This document shows positions 31,156-43,333 of a stretch of DNA of 64,000 nt, in pieces. This stretch comes from Hevea brasiliensis. Lineage: Eukaryota; Streptophyta; Magnoliopsida; Malpighiales; Euphorbiaceae. The notes below the pieces were generated by a model, which was given only the letters and a program-made list of their open reading frames with translations, was not told where the DNA came from and made no database searches. Numbering within the stretch: the stretch's first letter is position 1; every line of letters begins with the position of its first letter. The position numbers were made by a program, and so were the translations under genes. The stretch lies in NCBI RefSeq assembly GCF_030052815.1, contig NC_079504.1, forward strand, positions 42,180,320 through 42,244,319, read 5' to 3'.

Positions 31156-33710
31156 GAAGTCGATTTAAACTCAAATTTCGAACTGTAAAATGTGACGCTG
31201 CGGTCCTTAGGACTATTACGAACACAGTGGAAAAGAGAAAATCATGAAAAAGAATTGTTAAGTCAGTCAAATAATTAGGTCAGGGATCCGGAAGAAATAT
31301 TGAATTATTTACAAACCGGGTTGAACCGGCGAGGGGCAATTTGGTCAATTGACCCCGAGAGCTGACTCTTGACCTAACTGTCAAATAAAATCGGAGAAAA
31401 GAAAATTTCAGAATCGAGAATTAAACTAAAGAACTAATGGAAAAATAAATAGAAAAATAAAAGGAAAATTGAAAAAGTGAAAAGAGATGACATCATGCAT
31501 GACATCATGCATGATGCCATAAATACTATAATTAAAAATTTATTTAATTTGATTTATGGTCTTCCATAAGACTAAATTCATAAAAGAAAAAGAAAAGAAA
31601 AAAAAAAGACTTCATCTTCTTAAAAAAAACGTGAACCATCTCTCTCTCACCCTCTCCCTCACCAAACTCCATTAAATCTCATTTTGAGCTTGAAGAAACC
31701 AAACCTTAGCCATAAAGATTGCAAATCCCTTAATTAAACTTGGTCTTTTAGTCTTGAAAAGAAGTTTGAGCAAGAAAGAAAGAAGAAAGGAAGGAGTTGA
31801 AGAGGAAAAAAAATTCTGCAATTCAAGGTTAGTGAGTTCACTTTAAGTTTTTAGTTTAATTTAAGTATTTATAGCATGAAGAACTTGGAAATATGCTTAA
31901 ATTGAAAAGAAATTAATTGTTGGAGGATTAGAGGAAAATTCAGTTAGCTAGGGTTTTGATGTGTGTGCATGAATTTGATTGAATTCAAAGTGAAGGTAAG
32001 CTTGCATGAGTATAGAAGTAATGCTAGTATGCTTGAAATTAGTTAAATGCATCAAATAGGTGAACTAGGGTTTTGGCATCTAGGGTTTTGAAGACAAAAA
32101 TGTGGGAATGTGTTAAATGGTGTGTTGGACTTGGTTTGAGGTGAGAAATGGTTATTTGTGACCAATTGGAGTATGTTAGAAGTGTTGAAACCAATTGCAA
32201 ATTCGGATGGTTTAAGGTCATGCTACAGGCAGCAGGACCAAGGTCCCTTTGAGGGACCAAAACTGAAAATTTACAAGTCCAATTGGTATGAGACCAATTG
32301 GGAATGAAAATAGACACAAAAATGACACATTTTTCATTTAGGAATCATGCCCAAAAAGTGACCAAAACCTAGTGAACAAATTGACCAAATCCGGATTTTT
32401 GCAGTCTGACCTGTATAAAAATGACCAAATGGCCATAACTTGGGCTAGGCAGGTCTAAATGATTTGACATTTTACCAGTGGACAGCTGAGATATAGACTA
32501 AAACTTTCATGAAGAACACAAACTCAAATTATGCCCTTAACCAAGTCATTTGGCCACCCAAATTTGGTGACCTAAAATTGACAGAATCAGTTTGGTGCCC
32601 AGAAATCTGGGTTAAGTCTAATCCGGCAGCTATGATTCAAATGGCTATAACTTGAGCTACAAAACTCCAATTGGAGTGATTCAAAAAGGAGAATAAATTT
32701 AAGACAATAGGGAACATTTTCTGTGAAGAAAATTTTGCCAAATTCTAACAGCAAATTGACTAATGGAACAGTGCAACATAAGATACCAAAACTGAAAAAT
32801 TGCAATTTTGCCTAAAAGACCTAAGTTTTGAGAAAACAACCAAAACCAACAAATTTAGTGACCAAAATGTGGTATGTGGGTGAAGTTGGAATTTCCATAC
32901 CTATTAAGCCTTAGAAAGTCAACAAATTGACTTGAATAGTATAGTGAATAGTAACCCCGAAACACAACCCGAAACACAAATTTTAAAGAATGTCAAGTTT
33001 AGCATATATAAGCTAGATAAAAGTGAATTTGAATTTATTTTTGGATTTATGCTAAGTTATTGTACTAAAACACTGTGAAACTGTGTGTTTCAGCTGAAAA
33101 ATGCTCGGAAAGTCTAAAAGACTGAGTCAAGGCTTAGAGGCGACTCACGTCAGGTTTGTGCACAATAAACTCTATTTCAGCATTTTATCCTTGAAAAATT
33201 GATTTAGTACGCATTATGAGTTTAAGAACTTTTGTGTTGCCACTTTGTGATGAGATTGTAACTTTGGAAATTGATTTGATTTTTGTATGCAATATTTGAA
33301 TAAAATGTTTGAAGTGGATTTTTTATTCACACTTAGCATGACAATGCCTTATTATTCCTCCTTCATTTATAGGGTTGAAATCGATTATTTTTCTTCCTCT
33401 ATGGTTTACCAGTTGAGGTTGTAGATCGGATGAGTACTCATTAGCTAGCTGGCCACCTCCCTCATTGATTTCGTTTAGTGGGGTTATAGATTGCTTTGTC
33501 GTGGTGTACAACACGACATTGATTAGAAATTTTGTGTTATGGCTTAAGTTGTATATGAATTGGCAACACTATGTTTATTAAATTATTTGACACAAAAATT
33601 TTGCTATAATGAGTTTTGATAATTAGTGAAATGTAATTGTGCAACATTTAAATTGTGTTTTGTCAATGAATGATTTATGTATTGTATTTTAAATTTTTAT
33701 TGTGCACCAC

Positions 33711-33751
33711 TGAGTATTTTTATACTCAGCGATAGCTTGTTTTGCTATCGC
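33711..33751 (+). promoter_or_regulatory. Two adjacent stem-loops in LTR
   Basis: TGAGTAT-TTTT-ATACTCA (33711-33728) is followed without spacer by GCGATAGC-TTGTTTT-GCTATCGC (33729-33751). Both stems are perfect, of 7 and 8 bp. The same pair, with different stem sequence, sits at the same place in every family A LTR that covers the region. Confidence 0.75.
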
Positions 33752-34408
33752 AGATAAGGGCAAGGAAAAAGCAGCAGAGTGAGCTGCTGGATTGGCAAGA
33801 ACTTCTTAATCACTTTTGTACGGGTATTTATTTATACCCTTGTAATTATTTGATGTAAACATTTTAATGTTGTATGTATCAATGTAAAGTTAAGCAGTTG
33901 TATAATAAATTGTAATAATATTATTTTTTGTATTTAATATCTGTAAATTAAACTTGTGAATGTAAATTAGCTTTATTGAATGAAATGATGAAATGTTTTG
34001 AGATGACAAACTTGGATTAAATTGTGGAATTATTTTAAAGTGGAATTGACTTCAGTTATGTTGAATTGAGATTATTTAGAGGTTGAGAGTTGTGGAAAAA
34101 TTTATTGGAAGTGTTTTTACCGGTTTTTGAAGAACTATTTTCTCCAAATACAGATGGTACTCTGCCGAAATTTTTACAAAATTTGCAGAAAAATAAAAGT
34201 GAACAAAAATTTTTACTAGTTTTAAGCTTTGAATAAATGATTTTAATTCCTACCAAAACAGTCACCACTTCCAAAATGTAAGAAAATGGTTTTAAAATCC
34301 CTTGTAGGATACTTAATGAGTTATCGGTAGGTGAAGTTCGATAGTTCATTAGGTATTCTACGGGATCATGTCATGCCTTACAGAGGGGTAAGGTGTGACA
34401 TGTTTTAG

Positions 34409-34420
34409 AGGTATCAGAGC
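34409..34420 (+). other. Primer binding site, tRNA-iMet type (G3)
   Basis: AGGTATCAGAGC lies eight bases after the LTR end. It matches TGGTATCAGAGC except for the first base. Confidence 0.75.
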
Positions 34421-34589
34421 ATGGTTTTCCAATAAATTTTCACTATGTGTATGAATATTTCTTTGATAAGTACAACTTCTCAAGTGCCTTTAATTGATAC
34501 ATATGACATATTTACATCATGAATATGCACTAACGGAGGTCAACCTCCTTGTGTTTGATCTCAGGAAGTAGAAATTTTGGGAAAATGGA

Positions 34590-35687
34590 ATGGAAGAAGG
34601 AGATCATTCCGTGGAACAATCTGTTGAGGCTGAGGTTCTAGGGGAAGCCCTAGCGCTCCAGAACGTGAGTGGGTCAGCCACTCCAGCTCTTACTCCAGCA
34701 CCGCAGTTTCCTACTCAGTTTGCACAGCAGATGGCTGTGTTTTTCCAACAAATGGCGGGAAATGTGCCACCCCAAGCTCAGATGCAAGCACCTATAGCAC
34801 AACCACAGTCCTCAGCTCGATACTATGAAAAATTGATGAAATTTGGGGCCACCGAGTTTAAGGGCACTGTGGATCCACTGGAGGCAGCACAGTGGTTAGA
34901 GCGAATGGAACGAGTTTTCAGGAAGCTGCAGTGTGCAGAAGAGCTGAAGTGTGAGTATTTTGTTTCTTTGTTGCAAGGGGATGCGTATGAATGGTGGAAG
35001 ACCATCCCCCACAGCCTGGTAGAACCTCCAATCCTTACTTGGTTAGACTTTTTGAGGGAGTTTCGATAGAAGTGGGTCCCCGATGCATATGTGGATATGA
35101 AGTTACAAGAATTCCTGAGTTTGAAACAAGGGGATAGAACCATAGCAGAATATGAGAGAGACTTCTCTCGACTGAGCCACTACGCTGGAAGCTTAGTCTC
35201 CACCCCCAGAGATAAATGTAAGAGGTTTGAGGCCGGGTTAAGGCCGAATCTGAGAATGCAAGTTGTGGGTTTCCGACATCAAAATTTCTCTGAGTTGATC
35301 TCACAGGCCCTGGAACTGGAAAGGATAGAATCAGAAGGGGCAGTGAAGAAGGGTACACAAGAGAAAGAGAAGACTGAAAAGACTACTGGTCAAGCACCTA
35401 AAAGTGGTTCAGGGAAGAGGAAACAGTCTGGGGGATCTAGCTCTCGCAGATCTGGCAGAGGTAGATTCTCTGGCCAAAGACTACCCTGGTCTGGTCAGCA
35501 GGCCCAACAAGCTTCTCGAGGATCTTTATCAGTCTGGCAGTGTGAGACTTGTGGTAGAACACACGGTGGGGTTTGTTTCAAGGCCATAGGTGCATGTTTT
35601 AACTATGGAGGGAGCGGACATTTTGCTAAGGATTGTACTAGTCCGCGTCGATCTGGACCTTCTGCTACATCTGAAGGATCAGCCTAA
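34590..35687 (+). pseudogene. Tekay gag (G3)
   Basis: The ATG at 34590 opens a frame beginning MEEGDHSVEQSVEAEVLGEA. A Gln/Pro-rich segment follows, then the capsid domain (KFGATEFKGTVDPLEAAQWL at about 34835-34895 and GDAYEWWKTIPHSL). A TAG at about 35067 replaces a sense codon in FR-stop-KWVPDAYVDM; the frame then continues through ISQALELERIESE to a basic Gly/Ser/Arg-rich tail. The zinc knuckle at 35595-35636 reads CFNYGGSGHFAKDC, with the second Cys replaced by Tyr, which should weaken zinc and RNA binding. A TAA after SEGSA at about 35685 separates it from PR. Confidence 0.88.
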
Positions 35688-36130
35688 GTCCCTGCACCTA
35701 GAGGGTCACAGTCAGCTGCTAGAGGTAGAGGCAGAGGTAGGGGTCCTGGTAACACTCCTGGAAGTCAAAGCACTGTTAACCAGCCAATACCCAGTAGCGC
35801 ACCGGTCAGAGTGTATACCATGCGTCAGAGGGAGGAGGCTGAAACATCAGACGTAGTAGCTGGTATTTTCTCTATCCTTGACCAAGATGTATATGTGTTA
35901 TTTGATTCTGGCTCCACACATTCGTATGTTAGTGCTAGTGTGATGTGTTCTACTGCTATGCAGTGTGTACCAATGGACTATGATGTGCTAGTAACTAGTC
36001 CATTAGGCCAGGAGGTTAGGGTAAATAAATTATATAGGGATTGTCCTTTGGTGATCCAAGGACACTTTTCTGTCTGATTTGATTGAAATGTCCTTCAGAG
36101 ATTATGACATTATCTTAGGCATGGATTGGT
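35688..36130 (+). pseudogene. Tekay aspartic protease (G3)
   Basis: After the gag stop the frame reads VPAPRGSQSAARGRGRGRGP, then VYTMRQREEAETSDVVAGIF and YVLFDSGSTHSYVSASVM. The complete catalytic motif DSGSTHSYV is kept at about 35900-35930. TSPLGQEVRVNKLYRDCPLV follows. A single-base frameshift near 36070 then moves [20 protein letters not shown], the flap and C-terminal part, into another frame. The enzyme would process Gag-Pol in the particle. Active-site residues are better kept here than in G1 or G2. Confidence 0.88.
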
Positions 36131-37690
36131 TAGCCAGGCATCATGCGATGATTGACTGTAGACTGAAGACAGTCACTTTTGGTCTCCCTCAGTATGGTGA
36201 TGTAGTAATACATGGGGAGAGGCAGTTATTGCCTTCAAACATCATTTCAGCTGCACTGGCCAGAAAAATGATTAGGAAGGAGTGTGAGGCGTACTTGGCA
36301 CATGTGATAGACACCCAAGTGGGTAGTCCAGCATTGAGGGACATCCCCACAGTATGTGACTTTCTGGATGTGTTTCCTGATGAATTGCCAGGATTACTTC
36401 CAGAAAGAGAAGTGCAGTTTGAGATTGATGTTATGCCTGGTGTGGACTCAATCTCTATAATGCCATACAGAATGGCACAAGCAGAACTAAAAGAATTGAA
36501 AGTGCAGCTGCAAGAGCTGCTTGACAAGGGCTTTATTTGCCCTAGTGTGTCACCTTGGAGAGCGCCAGTGTTGTTTGTAAAGAAGAAAGATGGCACTCTA
36601 CGGTTATGCATTGACTATCGTCAGTTGAATAAGGTGACAATAAAGAAAAGATACCCATTGCCCCGCATTGATGACTTATTTGATCAGTAGAGGGGTGCAG
36701 CTGTGTTCTCCGAAATTGACCTGAGATCAGGTTATTATCAGCTGAAAGTACAAGAGCAGAGTATTCCTAAAACTGGCTTTAAAACCTGCTATGGCCATTA
36801 TGAGTTCTTGGTCATGCCATTCGGATTAACTAATGCTCCGGCTGCTTTTATGGATCTGATGAACACTATCTTCAGACCATTTCTCGACCAGTTTGTTGTA
36901 GTATTCATAGATGATATATTGGTCTATTCGAGGAATGCAGAAGAGCATGATAGACATTTGCGCATTGTACTACAAACTTTGAGGGAGAAACAGCTATACG
37001 CCAAATTGTCGAAGTGTGAATTTTGGCTGAAAGAAATATCTTTTCTGGGGCACATAGTATTAGCAGAGGGTATTAAGGTAGATCCTAGCAAGATAGAAGC
37101 TGTCCTTAATTGGAAGCCACCCAGAAATATCACAGAGATTCGCAGTTTTCTGGGTTTAGCTGGATACTACCAACGATTTGTGAAGGGATTCTCTATGTTG
37201 GTATCTCCATTGACCAAGCTGCTTAGGAAAGATGTGAAATTTCAGTGGACGGACAAATGCCAGCAGAGTTTCTATGAATTGAAGAAATGTTTGACTGAGA
37301 CTCCAGTCCTGACTTTACCTACACCGGGTAAAGAATATACAGTTTACAGCGATGCTTCTCACAATGGGTTAGGTTGTGTGTTGATTCAAGATCAGAATGT
37401 CATTGCCTATGCATCACGCCAACTAAAACCGCATGAGAGGAATTATCCGACACATGACTTAGAGCTTGCAGCCATTGTGTTCGCTCTTAAGATCTATAGA
37501 CATTATTTGTATGGGGAGAAGTGCTACATCTACATAGATCATAAGAGTTTGAAGTATTTGGGCACCTAGAAAGAGTTGAATTTGAGACAGAGGAGATGGT
37601 TAGAGTTGATAAAAGACTATGATTGTCTGATAGACTATCAGCCAGGGAAAGCTAATGTGGTGGCTGACGCCTTAAGTCGCAAGACTATGG
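36131..37690 (+). pseudogene. Tekay reverse transcriptase and RNase H (G3)
   Basis: RT reads [20 protein letters not shown], then a TAG at about 36690 after DDLFDQ (relatives have Leu), then [34 protein letters not shown], the intact catalytic FIDDILVYS at about 36905-36930, and [20 protein letters not shown]. RNase H follows with [39 protein letters not shown] and [14 protein letters not shown] at 37567-37569 replaces Gln before [18 protein letters not shown], and [14 protein letters not shown] closes the domain near 37680. Both catalytic sites are intact, but stops prevent one polyprotein. Confidence 0.92.
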
Positions 37691-39234
37691 CAAGTTTACG
37701 GGTTACTCCTTTGTCTATGATACATGAGTTGAGATCATTACATGCCAGCTTAGAGATTAATGATGAGGGGCAGACAGTAGTTGCATGGCATGTACAGCCA
37801 GTGTTGATTGATCAAATCAGAATGGCTGCTCAGAATGACCAGAAGTATCAAAGGCTGTTGGAAGAAGTCCAGTAAGGCAAGAAACTAGAATTCTCAATAA
37901 GAGATGATGGTCTATTGCTACACCAGGGCAGAATGTGTGTTCCTAATGATGTTGATTTGAGGCAGATCATTTTGAAGGAAGCACATGAGTCTCATTTTGC
38001 CATGCACCCTGGTGGTACAAAAATGTATAGAGGGCTAAAGGAGCATTACTGGTGGATGGGTATGAAAAGAGATGTGGCAGAATTTGTTTCCAAATGCCTA
38101 ACTTGTCAGCAAGTGAAGGCAGAGCATCAAGTACCAACTAAGTTATTACATCCACTACCAGTGCCAGAATGGAAATGGGAGAAAATAACTATGGATTTTG
38201 TGATGGGACTTCTGAGGACATAGAAGAGTCATAATGCAGTATGGGTTATTGTTGACAGACTGACCAAGTCTGCTCATTTTCTGCCAGTCCGGATGGACTA
38301 TAGTTTAGAAAGATTGGCCAAGTTGTACATTGATAAGATTGTGAGACTACATGGAGTGCCATTATCCATCATATCAGACAGAGATCCTAGGTTCACTTCT
38401 AGATTCTGGGGTAGTCTTCAGAGAGCCCTAGAAACTAGATTGAACTTCAGTACGGCATTCCACCCACAGACAGATGGCCAATCTAAGAGGGTAATTCAGA
38501 TCTTAGAGGACATGCTACGGGCTTGTGTGATTCAGTTTGAGGGCAGTTGGGACACCCACTTGCCTTTAATTGAGTTTACTTACAACAAAAGCTACCAATC
38601 AAGCATTGGGATGCCTCCATATGAAGCTTTGTATGGCAGAAAATATAGAACCCCGTTGTGTTGGGATGACGTGGGTGAAAGGAAGATGATTGGGCCTGAA
38701 ATTGTTCAGCAGACTAAGGAGAAAATCAGGGTGATCAGAGATTGACTTAAGACTGCATCAGACCGTCAGAAGTCCTATGTTGATCTGAAGAGAAGGGATA
38801 TTGAATATGCAGTGGGTGACAAAGTATTCCTTAAGGTTTCCCTTTGGAAGAGGATTATGAGATTCTGTAGAAAGGGGAAACTGAGTCCTCGTTTCATTGG
38901 GCCATATGAGGTTCTGGAAAGAGTGGGTCCTTTGGCATATCGATTGGCACTACCTCCAGAGTTGGAGAAGATACATAATGTCTTTCATGTGTCCATGTTG
39001 AGGAGGTATCGATCAGACCCATCTCATGTACTACCAGTGGAAGAAATCGAAGTGAATCGAGACGTCACATATGAAGAAGAACCCATAGAGATTCTAGCTT
39101 ATGAGGTGAAGCAGCTACGGAATAAGCAGATACCGTTGGTAAAAGTGCTGTGGAACCATCATTCGGGCCAAGAAGCTACTTGGGAACGAGAGGAGGACAT
39201 GAGGAGACAGTACCCACAGCTATTCAAAGATTGA
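37691..39234 (+). pseudogene. Tekay integrase with C-terminal chromodomain (G3)
   Basis: The zinc domain H-H-C-C is intact (HFAMHPGGTKMYRGLKEHYW to CLTCQQVKAEHQ, about 37995-38130). The core has the first Asp (MDFVMGL) and second Asp (SDRDPRF), but the catalytic Glu in TDGQS-KRVIQ is Lys, near 38485, so strand transfer is lost. Stops occur near 37873, 38221 and 38743 (Gln, Gln and Arg codons in relatives). The GPY/F region (FIGPYEVLERVGPLAYRLAL) precedes MLRRYRSDPSHVL and the chromodomain (VTYEEEPIEILAYEVKQLRN, KVLWNHHSGQEATWEREEDM) ending at about 39234. Unlike G1, no intron-like insert splits VIQILEDML. Confidence 0.92.
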
Positions 39235-39267
39235 TACCAGGTAAAATTTCGAGATGAAATTTATTTT

Positions 39268-39281
39268 AAGGGGGGGAGAAT
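39268..39281 (+). other. Polypurine tract (G3)
   Basis: AAGGGGGGGAGAAT directly precedes the TGTAACGCCC start of the 3' LTR. Confidence 0.85.
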
Positions 39282-42200
39282 TGTAACGCCCCTATTTGCA
39301 TAGCCTGGAATATTTCACTATTTCGGTGACCGGTGTCGGTCTGGACAATTAAGGGGATTAGGACCATACTTAAGACAACTAGATAAGCCCTAAACACAAA
39401 TAATTAGTAATTACCAATTAGTTAATTATAAATAAGAAAAACATAACATAAGAAGTTAAACGAGCCGAGAGTTACAACGATGGGTGACCTTCTCGGGAAG
39501 GACTACAAAGTCAATTTAAACTCAAATTTCGAACCGTAAAATGTGACGCTACGGTCCTTAGGACTATTACGAACATAGTGGAAAAGAGAAAATCATGAAA
39601 AAGAATTATTAAGCCAGTCAAATAATTAGGTTAGGGAGCCGGAAGAAATATTGAATTATTTGCAAACCGGGTTGAACCGGCGAGGGGCAATTTGGTCAAT
39701 TGACTCCGAGAGCTGACTCCTGACCTAACTGTCAAATAAAATTGGATAAAAGAAAATTTTGGAATCGAGAATTAAATTAAAGAACTAATAAAAAAATAAA
39801 TAAAAAAATAAAAAGAAAATTGAAAAAGTGAAAAGAGATGACATCATGCATGATGCCATAAATACTATAATTAAAAATTTATTTAATTTGATTTATGGTC
39901 TTCCATAAGACTAAATTCATAAAAGAAAAAAAAAGAAAAAAAAAAGACTTCATCTTCTTAAAAAAAACGTGAACCATCTCTCTCTCACCCTCTCCCTCAC
40001 CAAACTCCATTAAAGCTCATTTTGAGCTTGAAGAAACCAAACCTTAGCCATAAAAATTGCAAATCCCTTAATTAAACTTGGTCTTTTAGTCTTGAAAAGA
40101 AGTTTGAGCAAGAAAGAAAGAAGAAAGGAAGGAGTTGAAAAGGAAAAAAAATTCTGCAATTCAAGGTTAGTGAGTTTACTTTAAGTTTTTAGTTTAATTT
40201 AAGTATTTATAGCATGAAGAACTTGAAAATATGCTTATATTGAAAAGAAATTAATTGTTGGAGGATTAGAGGAAAATTCAGTCAGCTAGGGTTTTGATGT
40301 GTGTGCATGAATTTGATTGAATTCAAAGTGAAGGTAAGCTTGCATGAGTATAGAAGTAATGCTAGTATGCTTGAAATTAGTTAAATGCATCAAATAGGTG
40401 AACTAGGGTTTTGGCATCTAGGGTTTTGGAGACAAAAATGTGGAAATGTGTTAAATGGTGTTTTGGACTTGGTTTGAGGTGAGAAATGGTCATTTGTGAC
40501 CAATTGGAGTATGTTGAAGTGTTGGAACCAATTGCAAATTCGGATGGTTTAAGGTCATGCTGCAGGCACCAAGACCAAGGTCCCTTTGAGGGACCAAAAC
40601 TAAAAATTTACAAGTCCAATTGGTATGAGACCAATTGGGAATGAAAATAGACACAAAAATCACACATTTTTCATTTAGGAATCATGCCCAAAAAGTGACC
40701 AAAACCTAGTGAACAAATTGACCAAATCCGGATTTTTGCAGTCTGACCTGTACAAAAATGACCAAATGAACAGTGTTTGTTCATTTGGCCATAGCTTTGG
40801 CTAGGCAGGTCTAAATGATCTGAAATTTTACCAGTGGATAGCTGAGATATAGGCCTAAAACTTTCATGGAGAAACAAATCCAAATTATGCCCTTAACCAA
40901 GTCATTTGGCCACCCAAATTTGGTGACCTAAAACTGCCAGAACCAGTTTGGTGCCCAGAAATCTGGGTTAAGTCCAATCCGGCAGCCATGATTCAAATGG
41001 CTATAACTTGAGCTACAAAACTCCAATTGGAGTAATTCAAAAAGGAGAATAAAGTTAAGACAATAGGAAACATTTTCTATGAAGAAAATTTTATCAAATT
41101 CTAACAGCAAATTGACCAATGGAACAGTGTAACATAAGACACCAAAACTGAAAAATTGCAATTTTGCCTAAAAGACCTAAGTTTTGAGAAAACAACCAAA
41201 ACCAACAAATTTAGTGACCAAAATGTGGTATGTGGGTGAAATTGGAATTCCCATACCTATTAAGCCTTAGAAAGTCAACAAATTGACTTCAATAGTGCAG
41301 TGAATAGTAACCCCAAAACACAAATTTTAAAGAACGTCAAGTTTAGCATATGTAAGCTAGATAAAAGTGAATTTTAATTTATTTTTGGATTTATGCTAAG
41401 TTATTGTACTGAAACACTGTGAAACTGTGTGTTTCAGCTGAAAAAGGCTCGGAAAGTCTAAGAGACGGAGTCAAGGCCTAGAGGTGACTCACATCAGGTT
41501 TGTGCATAATAAACTCTATTTCAGCATTTTATCCTTGAAAAATTGATTTAGTACGCATTATGAGTTTAAGAACTTTTGTGTTGCCACTTTGTGATGAGAT
41601 TGTAACTTTGGAAATTGATTTGATTTTTGTATGCAATATTTGAATAAAATGTTTGAAGTGGATTTTTTATTCACACTTAGCATGACAGTGCCTTATTATT
41701 CCTCCTCCATTTATGGGGTTGAGATCGATTATTTTCCTCCCTCTATGGTTTACCAGTTGAGGTTGTAGATCGGATGAGTACTCATTAGCTAGCTGGCCAC
41801 CTCCCTCATTGATTTCAATTAGTGGGGTTGTAGATCGCTTTGTCGTGGTGTACAACACGGCATTGATCGGAAATTTTGTGTCATGGCTTAAGTTGTGTAT
41901 GAATTGGCAACACGATGTTTATTAAATTATTTGACCCAAAAATTTTGCTATGAGTTTTGATAATTGGTGAAATGTAATTGTGCAATATTTAAATTGTGTT
42001 TTGTCAATGAATGATTTATGTATTGTATTTTAAATTTTTATTGTACACCACTGAGTATTTTTATACTTAGCGATAGCTTATTTTTCTGTCGCAGATAAGG
42101 GCAAGGAAAAAGCAGCAGAGTGAGCTGCTGGATTGGTAAGAACTTCTTGATCACTTTTGTATGGGTATTTATTTATACCCTTGTAATTATTTGATGTAAA

Positions 42201-42741
42201 CATTTTAATGTTGTATGTATCAATGTAAAGTTGAGCAGTTGTATAATAAATTGTAATAATATTATTTTTTGTATTTAATATCTATAAATTAAACTTGTGA
42301 ATGTGAATTAGCTTTATTGAATGAAATGATGAAATGTTTTGAGATGACAAACTTGGATTAAATTGTGGAATTATTTTGAAGTGGAATTGACTTGAGTTAT
42401 GTTGAATTGAGATTATTTGGAGGTTGGGAGTTGTGGAAAAATTTATTGGAAGTGTTTTTACAGGTTTTTGAAGAACTGTTTTCTCCAAATACAGACGGCA
42501 CTCTGCCGAAATTTTTATAAAATTTGCGGAAAAATAAAAATGAATAAAAATTTTTACTAGTTTTAAACTTTGAATAAATGATTTTAATTCCTACCAAAAT
42601 GCTCATCACTTCTAAAATGTAAGAAAATGGTTTTAAAATCTCTTGTAGGATACTTAATGAGTTATCGGTAGGTGAAGTTCAATAGTTCATTAGGTATTCT
42701 ACGGGATCATGTCATGCCTTACAGAGGGGTGAGGTGTGACA
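39282..42741 (+). repeat. 3' LTR of G3 (family B)
   Basis: 3460 bases, close match to 30931-34400. It keeps a near-perfect 12-bp-arm palindrome at 40760-40790 that is lost from the 5' copy. The hairpin pair at 42052-42092 has several stem mutations. Repeat anchors are at 40790 and 41002. The target duplication CAGAC follows at 42742. Confidence 0.93.
39452..39505 (+). other. 5S rRNA-like block in G3 3' LTR
   Basis: GAAGTTAAACGAGCCGAGAG, then CGATGGGTGACCTTCTCGGG and AAGGACT. This copy is slightly closer than its 5' partner to the 5S box C stretch (it keeps GGGAAG). Confidence 0.65.
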
Positions 42742-43132
42742 CAGACATCCTCATGCGGAATAGCTGCCTAGATATCTCATACCTAGCATTCTTGCTGTGC
42801 TCACCATACAACTCTTATAGGTGAAGGAGGATCTCACTCGCACTTTGCATGTTCTCATGCTGCTTCTATAACTCATTACTCATGGAAGCAAGCATGTAAC
42901 ACTTAGCTCTAATATCATGCTCCTTCCACTTGTCCAAAGTTTCATGTTCCTCTTGAGTGGCCTATGGAGGTAAGGGACCAGGAACATTTGAGTCTAGAAC
43001 ATATCCTATATGTTCAAGGTTCAGGACAAGTTTCAAATTTCTTAGCCAATCAGACAGATTAGGTCCTGTCAACCTATTGCGATCAAGTATGCTTGCAAGG
43101 ATATTGGATGGTGGTGGTTGTTCTGTGCTCAT
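42742..43132 (-). pseudogene. Copia gag N-part (C1)
   Basis: Starting at an ATG at 43132 on the minus strand: MSTEQPPPSNILASILDRNR, then NLSDWLRNLKLVLNLEHIGY, a TAG, TQEEHETLDKWKEHD, and KNARYEISRQLFRMRMSEGQ running across the G3 insertion point. This is the N-terminal half of copia gag. It carries at least three stops, some where relatives have Gln or Trp. The reading continues at 30930 once G3 and one CAGAC copy are set aside, so both pieces were one gene. Confidence 0.85.
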
Positions 43133-43333
43133 TATTATCAGAAAATTAACTGCAGAAAATAACTAGATTAATTAGTAAATGTATCATGTAATTAACCAAA
43201 ATGATTATGGTCTTTTAATCAAATTGGTGCTCCCACTAACTTAGCAAATCCTACACTTCCAAAGTAGAAAACGGAAATCCTAGTTGGATGGATTTCTAGT
43301 GGATGATTGAATTCTTATAATCCTATTGATCAT

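Larger units (their letters stand above)
30931..34400 (+). repeat. 5' LTR of G3 (family B)
   Basis: TGTAACGCCC to GGTGTGACA, 3470 bases, paired with 39282-42741. It contains the 5S-like block (31101-31155), two anchors of the ~200-base repeat (32434 and 32646), the CCAATTGG-TATGAG-CCAATTGG block (about 32280-32300), and the hairpin pair at 33711-33751. The palindrome with 12-bp arms present in the 3' LTR is missing: this copy reads GACCAAATGGCC near 32423. Confidence 0.93.
30931..42741 (+). mobile_element. Element G3: complete two-LTR Tekay-type Ty3/gypsy element (LTR family B)
   Basis: The 11.8 kb element has LTRs of 3470 and 3460 bases, a tRNA-iMet-type primer site, gag, PR, RT, RNase H, integrase, chromodomain and polypurine tract in order. 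Perfect 5-bp target duplications CAGAC lie at 30926-30930 and 42742-42746. Joining the flanks restores a continuous copia gag reading on the minus strand, so it inserted into C1. The LTRs look very similar by eye. About seven in-frame stops or shifts make it non-functional. LTR family B shares structural motifs with family A but differs in most of its sequence. Confidence 0.93.
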
